A DNA stretch of 40,986 nt, from assembly GCA_024364805.1 (NCBI GenBank), contig CM044487.1, positions 77,017,984 to 77,058,969 of the forward strand. The letters run 5' to 3'. The stretch is from Euprymna scolopes (taxonomy: Eukaryota > Mollusca > Cephalopoda > Sepiida > Sepiolidae). Positions within the stretch are counted from its first letter, which is position 1, and each line of letters starts with the position of its first letter. The notes beneath the pieces are model-generated. The model ran no database searches and had not been told where the DNA came from. It was given only the letters and a program-made list of their open reading frames with translations. Below are positions 11,840 to 22,082 of the stretch, piece after piece. Made by a program: the position numbers and the translations under genes.

Positions 11840-14800
11840 CGATGAAATGGGAGTCGTGCATCCTCTGTCAAAAAAAAAAATAAACCAGGAACTTGTCTGT
11901 CCTCTTGACAACCCAGTTCGTAAGCGGAAGCATACAAAGATATTATCAGCTTTGTAAATCAATTCCGAGATGTTAATGCCGCACCTCACCCAAACTTGGA
12001 ACTTCCAGATGAAACAAGTATGCAAGCAAATCGAGCATCCTGACATAAAATATGCCCTCAGTTGTACAAGACATTAGCACTTGAGTGGGCAAGAACACGG
12101 TTACTCCAGTGGCTTGCAACCTCATCGCAAACGAGGAAGAAAATCTAACACAGAAACTAATCGAAAGTTATGTCTCTTCTGTAATGAAACAACAAGGAAA
12201 GGTGACCATTCATCCAAAAACTTTCCCTCACCGATGACATCCATGAAAAAGCAGTTTCACTGGGAGAAGATTTTTATCTTCGAATTGTAGCACGACTTGC
12301 AGAAGGAGATCTAGTAAGTATTAAAATTAGTTTTCATGTTAATGTTATCATCTCTCATACTTTACTAATGGCAGCATCAATTTTACGTGAAGCAGTTTTG
12401 GGTCATGATACTGCTTTCAATTTCAAGAGGTTGTTTCCTGAAGGTTGTGCGGAATCTGCTGTTCCAATAAGGCTAAAATATTTCTTTCGTCAACTGTTTC
12501 ATGGTCCTAAATCATCTCCTATGAAAGACAATTCCAGGCTAGTTCTCTCCGTGAGTCAATTGACCATGTTGAACATCACTTCTCTTCCTGCAAATCATAG
12601 ATGTGAACCTCCTCTTGCAGTGTTTTTGTCTTCACAATTGCATTCCCAGACAAGGAGTAAGAAGCTGGTAGAACTGTTACATTGATATTGTCTGAGTGTG
12701 TCATATAAAAGAGTGCTTACTACTGAAATTGGCTATGCACAAGCTACTGCTGGAAGAGTGCATGCCAATGCTTATATAGTCTGCCCTAGCAATCTGCGTC
12801 ATAAGATTTTTACGGTTGCAGCACTTGACAATCTAGATCACAATCCAACATCCAGAACAGCTACATCCTCTTTCCATGGAACAAGTATCTCAATGTTTCA
12901 GTTTCCCTAAGTAGAAAATCCAGAGCTAGAATAATAACCTATGGAAATCAACTTCAATTGACTAACATCAATCAAGGGACCAATGCTGCCTTCTCTGTAC
13001 ACATTTGTTCTGCCTATGAATTGGAATCTTGTCACTCAAACCCCTGTTAAAGACGTGCAGCCACAGTCTATGTCGTTATTTGACAAGAAGGAACAACATG
13101 AAAAGGCCTGGATGAAAATGGTTCAGGAAAATATGCAAATCGATTATGAAAAAATGCAAATCGATTATGAAAATATGCAACTTATCCTTCAATTATGTGG
13201 TCTGCATATCATGCTTCTCGATCAGATGCTGAGAGAAATGTATTGAAACGATGCAACCACTATTTCAGTATAAAGCAGCTACACAAAAATGATTCGACAT
13301 GGAATGTACCTAATCAAAAAAACAACCGAGTTCCTCACAGCAAATCCCAATCATGGTAGTGGACCAGCCACACTTCGATATTGCCAAGAAAATGCAATAG
13401 ACTTTTCCTGAATTCTTTGGAGAAGATAGTTTTTTGGTGATATTGGGAGGGCTCCATGTTGAAATGGCTTTGTGGGCAACTATGGGAGATTTCCTGGCAT
13501 TGCCTTAGCAGTAGCTGCAGCAACATCTTATTTGAGTGCAAATGATCCAATGAGAACACGGTATGCAAGTAGTGCTTGATAGTTTACTGAAACGAGCCTA
13601 TGAGGGCGGCAGAAATGAAATGAGCTTCGACGACTGGTTCTCTGTAGCTTGCAAAGAGAAACCAACAGTACAGTTCTGGTTAATCATTCACAAGTACGAA
13701 CAATTAATCTTTATGTTTATTAGATCTCACAGGCAGCGAAAGTTCAAAATTATGGTGGATAATCTAAAAAAACTTGTGGTTTTGTTCTTTGCACTTGATC
13801 ATCAGAATTATGCAAGGTGGGTTTCCATATTCATCAGAATTATGCAAGGTGGGTTTCCATATTCATCAGAGACATTGAAAGTTTTCTATCTAGCATTCAA
13901 GAGGAGTTTGAAGCAGGTCATTGGATAATAAATCGAAGTAAACATCGTTACTCTTCCATTCTGATTGATCGTGTGAAAGGAGTTAGAGGAGTGATAGGGA
14001 TCACAGAGAATCCTGAAATGCTTGAATGCTGGATTGCAACTGGTCCAGAAATTAGCCGTGTTTTACAGCAATTCACTGATGTACATGATGACGGAGATCA
14101 AGGACTCTCTCACCATGAGGAAGGGAATACATCTGATTTAGGTGTCATGCCACAAATCTCATGAATGTGCTGCAAAGCAGAGGGAATCCATTTGAAGAGA
14201 GAAATGCAGATCTAGTTACATTAGACAATAAAGTTTGTGTTGACAATTCTGCTGCCACATTTGTCCATGTCTTAGAATCAAGAGGAAAAAAAGCAGTATA
14301 ACTACTTTTGGAAGAATGTGCTGGAAGCTCCAATCAAGAAAAACAAATTTCTGCTGTTCCATACGGAGAAAACTCAAAAAAGGACAAAAGTTCAGAAGAA
14401 AGTGAAGCTCTTGGAATAACATGCAGATCTGTATGGACAAGCATTCATTATGGTTGATAGGGTGATATGGGTGAAAATTTGGAGGAATTTTTCCATCATG
14501 AATCCACCCCATCATCTCCAGCACTTCTGAAAGGTTTATCAACACCTGTAACAAATCAGATTTATTTGTGTGCAAGTGCATGTACTGGACTACCCGCAGA
14601 TATGAAGCACGTCACACCAGATTATTATGGGGTCGTCGTTATTGATGACAGCGCACTGATCCATTCTCTTCCGTGCACAACTGTCCAAGGAAAAACATTT
14701 GATGAATATTTAACCAAAGTATTTTGCCCTCTTGGGCAATATGAGTTAAAAAGAGCAACGAGAGTGCCTATTGTATGGGATCAGTATCGCTCAATGTCAA

Positions 14801-15574
14801 TCAAAACTAACACAAGAGAAAAACGAGTATCTGGTACTGCCAAAGTGGCTGGAAATTGGCAAAACTTTTTGTCTGATGCCAAAAATAAAAAAAGATCTCC
14901 TTTCATTCCTATCAACAAGCATTGTACAAACATGATCCAAGATATAAACAGGTTTATATGACTTCTAATGAGCTGGTCCTCAATGCAGGGAATGGACCGC
15001 CCATGGGACTATGTAATCACGAAGAGGCAGATACGCATGTCCTGGTACATCTTCATGCCCTCCAACAGTCATCACTGGGAATGGTCTATACTGGCGACAC
15101 AGATGTTGTAATACTTCTGTGCAACTTTCACCATATCAATGAAAGAGTGAGGTTGTGAGTTACTTTGTTTGCAAAATGTACTCTGGCGAACCTATTACTG
15201 ATGATACCAATGTTGACCTTGTTCAAATGAGAGATTTCTGTCAAAGGACTCAGGGTGTAGAAAGAATACCTCCTACATGTAATGCACTGGAACAACATCT
15301 CAAAAGGAGTGTCTATCAGGCGAGCATCTGGACTACAGTACACAAGTCACTGACACTAGTCCCAAGTCCAAGCAATGATGGATGGATGAAAAAAGGTGAC
15401 CAATTGGTTCCCATATGGACCACATTGCCCCTTGCTAGGGATGTGTTTAATCTAGATGTAAAATGCACATGCACAAAACACTGCTCATCATGCAAATACA
15501 AAAAGACTGCCTTAGTGATCACAGTTATGCAAGTGTCCAAACTAAATGGCCATGGTTGTAGTGAGAATAAGTAA
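11840..15574 (+). pseudogene. Transposon-encoded EADT/CXC-family protein, broken
   Basis: Successive frames carry, in the expected order, the motifs of a large metazoan 'uncharacterized protein' family: a zinc-finger-like CLFCN (about 12170), REAVLGH, SQTRSKKLVELLH (12640), LSVSYKRVL (12691), FTVAALDNLDHNP and SFHGTSISMFQFP (to 12909), FGEDSFLVILGGLHVEMAL (13414-13470), HQNYARW (13801), GVIGITENPEMLECW (about 13990), EEADTHVLVHL (about 15020), GDTDVVILL (about 15093), PPTCNALEQHLKRSVYQA (about 15270), and a C-terminal cysteine cluster CTCTKHC..CKYKK (15466-15510) like a tesmin/CXC end. Intact relatives would be about 1,100-1,300 residues. Many frame changes and stops break this copy, including a 32-base tandem duplication at 13801-13864. 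The acidic residues of EADT and GDTDVV could belong to an RNase-H-like nuclease fold; that is inference. Family recognition is from memory of motif order. Confidence 0.75.
13801..13864 (+). repeat. 32-bp tandem duplication in the transposon gene
   Basis: A 32-base unit starting ATCAGAATTATGCAAGG occurs twice head to tail, with the two copies identical, and shifts the reading frame of the transposon protein at the HQNYARW motif. Confidence 0.9.
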
Positions 15575-15747
15575 TGATTTTTTTGCACTTACCTAATCAA
15601 TAAAATATCACTAAGAACAATGAAAATAGACTGTTCAGCTTATATTCAAGTTATTTTACAGAATTGTTCAATTGTTAACATGCATAATTCTGTTACATTG
15701 TACTATAAATTTTGTCCTGTAATTTACCATTTATGGACAATGAAATA

Positions 15748-16021
15748 CTCTAATATAGTCAAAAATGGTCTTATTGGATTCTTTGACTATTAAAGTCTAA
15801 TTTACGTTTCTAGGTTGAATAGTTTCCAAGATATCAACATTAATTAGATTTGGTTGGCAGCCATTTTGTAAAATGACGGAAATGTATGAAGGCACAACCT
15901 GATCGTTGTCCACTCGGACTAAAATTATTACTTAGACCCTAAGCTCTAACCTGGTACCAAAAATCAAACTTTTACAAAAAGTTGAATTGACTGACTCCTC
16001 TGGACCCCCACTACTACCACT
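15748..16021 (-). repeat. Right terminal inverted repeat
   Basis: Reverse complement of 11348-11628, with small indels. The coding region ends about 170 bases before it, at 15574. Confidence 0.8.
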
Positions 16022-16824
16022 GATTTCAATGATTCTAAACAGTTCATATATAATGATAATCTAAAACTTGTTTTTATTCCATTATTCTTCTTCTAATGAA
16101 CCATTTTTCATACTTTTAGTAATTCATACTGATTTACGCATTTCCTTAATTGCTTTTTTTAAATTTAAACAGTACCTGCATGTTATCGCCCAAACCATCA
16201 CTAATTGCCAGTGTCCGCAATTGTTCAGGGATGGCAATGGCCACCAACAACAACCAGAGTTTACTTTTTTGTGAGGGGGGGGGGCTGCTAATACATGAAT
16301 AAATTTACAGCTCAAAGTTGTATCATACTATGATTTATTGTCAGTTTCGAAGCAAAGAAAAGTTAACACTTGTTTCTAGGAGAATTGAAGACATGCTTGA
16401 ACTTTTTTCACTCTTAAACTAACTGACTAATCATTATGAAGTTTTGAATAATGATACTAAGCTTAAGGGTAAGTAATATAGGCTATATTTAATTCAATTC
16501 AGTTTTACTGAAAGGAGATGAAAGAGAAGGTAATAGTCTTTTGTATAAAATCTTGTAAAATTTTTATGATTAAACACAAATAATATTTCCAAAATGTCAG
16601 TTTTCTTGGAGTATTTTAAAAAGTTTTTAGGGACATAATATGGGCCCACTTGCCATTTGAAAATATAAAAGATTTCTATCGAATCTGATCTATAATCATT
16701 AGACACAATGAAGTAAGATTCAATTTCTTTAGCCTTAAATTTTAGCGATTTTCTAGAATCAAAATCATGCAATGGATTTTGGCAAAATTTGGAATAAGGA
16801 CATGGCTTGTTATCATTATTTGTA

Positions 16825-16869
<45 letters not shown>

Positions 16870-17969
16870 TATATATGTATGTTCATTTGCATAATAACAT
16901 TTTCTAATTTTGACTCTTCACAAAATTCTGAAAAGAACAAAATAGTAGTATTACATTTTTTTCTCTATATTTTATTATTATTATTTTTTTTCCCCAGATA
17001 TATGCATTTATATATTTTATTTTCAAACACACACACTTACATATATAATTCCAGAAAGGTTAGTGAAAAAAAAAGAGAAAAAAAAAAAACAAAGCAAAAA
17101 TGTTGTTGTTGGTTTGTCGTCCACCATCTGGATTGCTTGTCTGCTGACATGATTAAATAGAAATACAATAAGCAGTTAGTACATGGAAGGCTTTTATCAA
17201 ACCTCAACCCCAAAAACTCATTTTATTTCTGCTCTTGTTCTTGTATCAATAAATAAGCAAGTCTACCAACTTTGCTATACGATGGCAAATATTCTGTCAA
17301 AGATTCAACAAGCATGTTTTTTTATAAAAAGAAAATAAATAAATAATAATAATAAACTTGGGGAAATTTGCCAGAGAAAATTTTGTTTTGAATATTTATA
17401 ATATAATTGAATGTTTGAAAAAGATATTTAAAAAATATGAATTGATTTTGATTAACTAGCAAACTGATGAAAATTAAATAAAATCACACATTAGGAACAT
17501 AAGTATTTTTTTTTCTTTAGAAACCAACTATATTTATTCTGAGACTTAACTTTCATTTTTGTTTTGCCCCTTTTTCTTTACACTATGCAATTCATTTTTG
17601 CTGTTTGCATGAGGGTAGATTATTCTTGTTCCCTCATGGATAAAAAAAGGGTTCAGTTTTATATTCTATAGAAGTTCCTATGTTTAACATATAGATTATC
17701 AAATTAGAATAGAAGGTAGCCAAAGTAGAAAAGCTGCACCTGAAGAGGTTGGGAATTACATTGGTTGAATCACTGTGAATATAAAAGATTGAAAAATTTA
17801 TCAAATTTGCCATCAGAAAACATTTAACGTTTAGTTTTCTTTTACTAAATTTAATGATATCACTTGTAATTATCCTAGAATTTGATATTTACGACTTCTT
17901 TAGCACAAAAATTACATTTCTATTCTAAATGACATTATCCTTGGAAATTATTATGATTAAATATCATTA
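16022..17969. other. Intronic DNA, no gene seen
   Basis: AT-rich sequence with a TA microsatellite at 16827-16878 and a G-run near 16275. Open frames across the microsatellite (isoleucine/tyrosine repeats) are artefacts. Confidence 0.5.
16827..16878. repeat. (AT)n microsatellite
   Basis: About 50 bases of AT repeats with one small interruption. Confidence 0.9.
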
Positions 17970-18332
17970 GAGATTATTCATATTATTTGGATTCTTCAGA
18001 CTATTGTTCTCATCTTAAGATTTTCATGTTTTGACTGATGTAACCTCAGACCCTCTTCAGATGTATCCTGTTGAACTCGGAAATATTTATGTCGAATTCA
18101 GGGAATCTGCACAGAATTTTTGAGCAGAACTCTTTGTTTAATCCACGAGTGTAGTCTGCCATCATTCCATCAGTCATACTTGGGTAAAAATCTTAAGTAA
18201 TTCGCAATTGTATTCAGTCGAAGAAGGTCACAGGTTACATTGACCCAAACGTTGTACAAATAACACTCAAGATGAGAACAGGAGTCTGAAGAATCCAAAT
18301 AATATAAATAATCAAGCCTCATCTAAAAAATT
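17970..18332. mobile_element. Palindromic repeat family, copy 1
   Basis: The left arm ATTATTTGGATTCTTCAGAC...GTTCTCATCTT is mirrored by the right arm AAGATGAGAAC...GTCTGAAGAATCCAAATAAT, and the right end continues into CCTCATCTAAAAAATTC. Each arm also contains the pattern CTGAAGA-(G-rich)-AGGTTACAT-AAAC (minus strand at about 18010-18070, plus strand as CGAAGAAGG at about 18218). The middle, including ATCTTAAGTAATTC, is shared with copy 2. No coding frame. Probably a non-autonomous element with subterminal or terminal inverted repeats. Confidence 0.65.
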
Positions 18333-18724
18333 CAGAACTGTAGAATCATTAATGACGTTTTAGTCATAAATGTACAGTAGATACGTTTAATTAATGTTAA
18401 TGATGATTAATTTAAATTTTTTACTTTAAAGATATTATTGTAGATTGTTTTTTAAAAGTCAACATTTTTTTAATGATGAAACATTGTTGAAAGAAATGGA
18501 TGTCTTACACAGTTGCATCTGTTCCAACTTCTGGGATTTAACTTCTTTTTTTCATTCTTGAGATAAAGTATGAAGGAAATACCTAAAAATCATTATGTTT
18601 TAATGTTTTATTATCTAAAATTTTGCTGACATCCAGAGGCTATAAAGGATATCTTACAAAAAGATCTGTAACCTAAATAATTTTTTTTCTATGCACCCCT
18701 CCAATATGGATGCCAATCGATATA
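18333..18724. other. Intronic DNA, nothing recognised
   Basis: AT-rich spacer between two copies of the palindromic repeat family; no gene or element boundary seen. Confidence 0.5.
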
Positions 18725-19327
18725 AGATAAACAGATTATTTGAACTACTGTTCTCATTTTAGATGTTATTCTTACAACGTTTGAGTCAATATAACCTCCT
18801 AACCTTCTTCAGACAACTTATCTAACTCAGGAATTATTTAATAGACACAGGTATATTGCTACCATTCGGCCAACCATAATCCAGTAGAAGTCTTAAGTAA
18901 TTCTTAATTGTAAATTTACCTTTTGAGGGATTTTTCATCCCAGCACCAAGTCATGGTCTCTGTACAAAAGATATTTCTCCTTAATAGTAGCATTCTGTCT
19001 GTGCTTCTGCTCTATGGAACAACCTGCCCAAGGAGGATGTGACAAGTGCTATATCTATGTTTAAACATCAAAACTGTATGTGGATGTAAACAGTTTCCAC
19101 TTGTTTCTTTACATGGCTTGTTGCACTTGACTACTTTTTATTTTCATAAGTTTGTTTCGATTTAATTATATTTTTAGTATAGCTGATATTGAGGATTGAA
19201 CCATTAATTTCCAGAAAACTGTCAATTAGAATTGATTATTACTGAAAATTTTATCTGCTGTGCTATGAGTCTACAGGAACAATAGTCTGATTAATCCAAA
19301 TAATCAATTCTCATCTAAAAATTTTTT
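18725..19327. mobile_element. Palindromic repeat family, copy 2 (interrupted)
   Basis: The left part (18725-18915) aligns with copy 1: GATTATTTGAACTACTGTTCTCAT, TACAACGTTTGAGT, CCTTCTTCAG, GTCTTAAGTAATTC. The right arm (about 19260-19327) closes it with CAATAGTCTGATTAATCC and CTCATCTAAAAA. Between them lies sequence absent from copy 1, including a LINE tail, so the copy appears to have been split by, or built around, a LINE fragment. Confidence 0.55.
18925..19200 (+). pseudogene. LINE C-terminal tail fragment
   Basis: One plus-strand frame reads SALWNNLPKEDVTSAISMFK (about 19005-19065), the C-terminal pattern that closes Jockey/CR1-type reverse transcriptase polyproteins (usual form: ARLWNSLP..V....S...FK). 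Nothing upstream of this end remains in the copy. Confidence 0.5.
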
Positions 19328-19364
19328 AAACATAAGAAACGGATTTTAAAACTGGCATAGTCAC

Positions 19365-19663
19365 TTAATGTTTGTCCATCAAAACGACGAAGACTATCTG
19401 ATCATCATACATGCGCTGAGAGTTTATTTCAACTGAAGCTGGTTTGTGCAGAGCCAGCTTCACTCTCTCGTACTAAACAGCCTGATCCAATGGAAAGATA
19501 GGGTTGAGACAGCTGGAAGCCAGGATGGATGCAGGAGCTACCGGAAGTGTCAATCTTCTCCTACATATGGCGCCTGGTATTTCCAAATGGTTACTAATCT
19601 AGTACTGGCCAGGTTCAATATTGCTTAACTTTGGTGATCTAACGACAACTGGTGTGTCAATGC
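19365..19663 (-). repeat. 5S rRNA-derived SINE
   Basis: On the minus strand the first about 100 bases (19663-19562) follow 5S rRNA in order: TTGACACACCAG, a GATC block, AAAGTTAAGCA (5S box A region: AAGCTAAGCA), CCTGGCCAGTACTAGAT (5S: CCTGGTTAGTACTTGGAT) and GGAAATACCAGG (5S: GGGAATACCGGG). A body of about 200 bases unrelated to 5S follows, relatively GC-rich, ending near GTTTTGATGGACAAAC. This is the composition of 5S-headed (SINE3-type) elements. A related head occurs at 40488. The plus-strand open frame here is a shadow. Confidence 0.65.
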
Positions 19664-20316
19664 TGTATAGTAACTCACATATGTTAAATAAAATTTAATA
19701 AGTTTTTGTGTTTCTAAGAATTGTAACCAAGTATAAGGATTAACAGAAAATAAAATTGCAATAAGTATTAAATATAGAAAAAAGTTTGCTAATAAAAGAT
19801 TTACAGTGAGTGCTAGTTTAGCAAATTAATTGAGTTAGCAAATCTTATGAGATCTAAGTTCTCATTCTTCTTGTAGGAAAAACAGATGATACCATTCTCC
19901 TTATTTAGGGAGTTCTTAAAACTTCAAATATTTATGAAGTCTTTGAATGTTAAATATTAACACATAATTAAATACAACATTTTTTATATCAAATATTCAA
20001 AATAGTTTGCAGTTTTCAGAATGATTTGAAATTTGCATTAATTTGGTCAAAATAAAATTAATTTTCCAAACAAGCGAAAGCAGGGATCAAATTTGTTGAT
20101 TGGAGAGGAAAGTAGTTGAGACAAGAACAAGAGCTCAAATATCAGTTAGCCAATGAACTGATTACGAGCATTGTTAATAAAAGAAAACCGACTCCATTGT
20201 CAGCAGCAAGGATGATACAGCTTTAGCATATGGAAAAAGGGAGAAAGGAGTAGGGTGGTAAGAGGTAGGAGTAGGAGTAGGAGGAGGCACGCCCAATACA
20301 CGCAGCACGGACCTAC
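19664..20316. other. Start of the intron after CUT repeat 3
   Basis: No further exon recognised. If the donor at 20316 were not used, translation would run on to a stop at 20174, adding about 47 proline/serine-rich residues. I searched the minus strand down to base 1 for the homeodomain helix 3 (WFHNYRSR-like) and did not find it. Confidence 0.4.
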
Positions 20317-20838
20317 CTTTCAACTCATTCTGGTAGCATTTAAGACGCTCAATATTGTGAGGATCAGCCAACCAGATGTGCATCTTGATAAACGGTTCCC
20401 TCCCTTTGATACTGAGCATTTGCCACGGTTTGGGTTTTGAGAGAAGCTCACTGACTGAACCTTGCGACAGGCCAAGAACGGCTTCTCCAAAAAGCCTCTG
20501 CCCTAAATTATGAAATTGCAGAACCTCTTTAACTTTACTGGTCACATCAAGAGTGTCAATTTCAGAGGTCATGGCTGCTATTTCGAACATGGATGTGGGA
20601 TAACTACTGACGACTGTACTGTTTGGAGTGCCGCCACTGCTGCTCATACTGTTGCTGCTGTTGTTGTTGTTGCTGTTGGTTGTAGTAGTAGTGATGAAGG
20701 TGGTGGTTGTGCTGATGGTGCTGGTGGTGGTGGTAGTCGTGCTGCTGCTGGCCCACAATGGGTCAGTTTTCAATTTGGCAGGCAGCGGTGGAGATTGCAG
20801 TGGTCCCACCTGACATTGTTGGTTGTCGATTAAACATT
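20317..20838 (-). CDS. CUX1: CUX exon encoding CUT repeat 3
   Basis: Internal exon of a cut-like homeobox transcription factor, a nuclear DNA-binding protein. The acceptor is CATGTTTCAG just above 20838 and the donor is GTAGGT at 20316-20311. It is 522 bases, entering and leaving in phase 1. Residues 1-30 are a linker. Residues about 32-75 are a Ser/Thr/Asn-rich low-complexity run from (ACC/ACT)n-like DNA. Residues 93-174 are a complete CUT domain beginning [15 protein letters not shown] and containing [24 protein letters not shown] and [16 protein letters not shown]. The DP.N.E.L ending matches CUT repeat 3 (CR3) of vertebrate CUX1/2 and fly Cut, the repeat directly before the homeodomain. 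Joined to the exon at 26776, the split codon reads GAA (Glu), keeping frame. The vertebrate CUX1/CUX2 duplication makes the exact symbol approximate. Confidence 0.93.
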
Positions 20839-21843
20839 CTGAAACATGAGGATACAAGGAAGCTGCCTTTATCTAGTTTTATTTTTTTATATTTCATTTG
20901 ACCAAAACATGCAAAATATGTCTGAGCAGGTCACAAGCAATGAGAAGTAGTTTCGGATTAAATGATTCACAGAAAGAAAAAGGAAAATCAATTTCTCATT
21001 TATTCTAAAAAAAAATGTATAAGTAGATATTTTTAAAACTAATCAATAATTAAATCTTTTTATAAAGTTTTATTTGTCGATTCATCTTCACATCTGTATG
21101 AATAAAAAAAGTTTGTTTCTTTTTTTTTCTTTCTCCAATGAATCATTGGGGGGGGGGCACTTGAGGTTACAGGTTAAAAAAAGATTGTCAGTTGGATGAT
21201 GATTGCTACCATTAGACAATTGGAAACAATGGGTGGAATAGGCAGAATATTACTCAAGAGGAATTGATTATCCAAGAGGATGGCTTAACAAGTATTCATT
21301 TACATTAGACATGAAGATGAGCCTGCTGCAGTTCATAGGGAAGCAGCTACGTGGTATCTTGTTTGATATTCTAGTAAAAAACTTTTGTTCAGGGAAGTTT
21401 TGTTTTATTTTTGGTACTGAGAGAGAAAAGAGAAAGTTACTTGCTGTTGTTATAGTTAGACAAGTTCTTATTATAACTATTTTACAAGTAGAGACCTGAG
21501 ATTGGAGCTCAGTTTAGCACCTTCCATGAGGCCAGCATGATCTCTTCTGTGTAAAAGAGGCTTTAGGGATGAGAAGAGAGCATTCCCACTAGATTTCAAA
21601 GTCAGTTTTGTATTTTGTCAAAGTAAGAAAGAGTACCTCAAACAGTACCTCCCCAGACGTGATAGCAGAACTCCATCTTAGGAGTCGATCAAACTTTATG
21701 CATTCATTTTCACAATACACCTTAACATGCACCTTAATTTTATGTTGGATTGACTCAAGTGTTTTAAAGTTATTTAACAACTGCCAGTTCCTTTGGTGTT
21801 ACAATTATGTTTAAAGTAACATTTTCAATGATTTACCATGCGG
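20839..21843. other. CUX intron, no gene seen
   Basis: Sequence just upstream of the CUT repeat 3 exon on the minus strand. Apart from a short G-run near 21150 I see no element or coding frame. Confidence 0.5.
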
Positions 21844-22082
21844 AGGCTTGAAGTAGCATTTTGATCAGCCTGCCATGCTCAAGTTTGAGGTAGCAAGTCT
21901 GTAATGCTTAAGTTTAAAATAGCATGTTAATTAGTTTGCCATGCATAAGTTTGAAATAGTATTTTCATAGGTCTGTCACATACAAATTTGAAATAGTATT
22001 TTCATAGGTCTGTCACATACAAATTTGAAATGGTGTTTTCATTGGTCTGTCATGCACAAGTTTCAAATAGTATTTTATTTTC
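21844..22082. repeat. 37-bp minisatellite, about 7 copies
   Basis: Tandem units of 37 bases with the form AAGTTTGAAATAGTATTTTC followed by ATAGGTCTGTCACATAC. Two central units are almost identical; outer units are more diverged, one is shortened, and the last is cut off. This age gradient is typical of a locally growing minisatellite. Confidence 0.9.

Larger units (their letters stand above)
11348..16021 (+). mobile_element. Long-TIR DNA transposon, EADT/CXC family
   Basis: A 4.7-kb unit bounded by inverted repeats of about 275 bases. The left end beginning AGTGGTG (11348) is mirrored by the right end finishing CTACTACCACT (16021). Between them the arms share, in inverted order, TTTTGTAAAAGTTTGA, TTGGTACCAGGTT, AGGGTCTAAGTAATAATTTT, AGTCCGAGTGGACAAC, TTTTACAAAATG, AACCAAATCTAATTAA, AACCTAGAAACGTAAATT and TTTTTGACTA. 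A single long, broken coding region lies on the plus strand between them. I could not find a convincing target-site duplication, so exact ends are uncertain by a few bases. The inverted repeats establish a DNA transposon; I cannot place it in a named superfamily. Confidence 0.8.

Noticed and set aside
16494-16940. 148-residue minus-strand frame with an IYIYIY run
   Set aside because: The run is the AT microsatellite and the rest is compositionally ordinary AT-rich sequence without a domain.
1-20316. Search for the CUX homeodomain exon
   Set aside because: No minus-strand frame with a WFHN-type recognition helix or the preceding homeodomain helices was found, so the exon is taken to lie outside the window.
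20628-20813. Plus-strand frame rich in Leu/Val that looks like a membrane protein
   Set aside because: It is the antisense shadow of the Thr/Ser/Asn-rich segment of the CUT repeat 3 exon.
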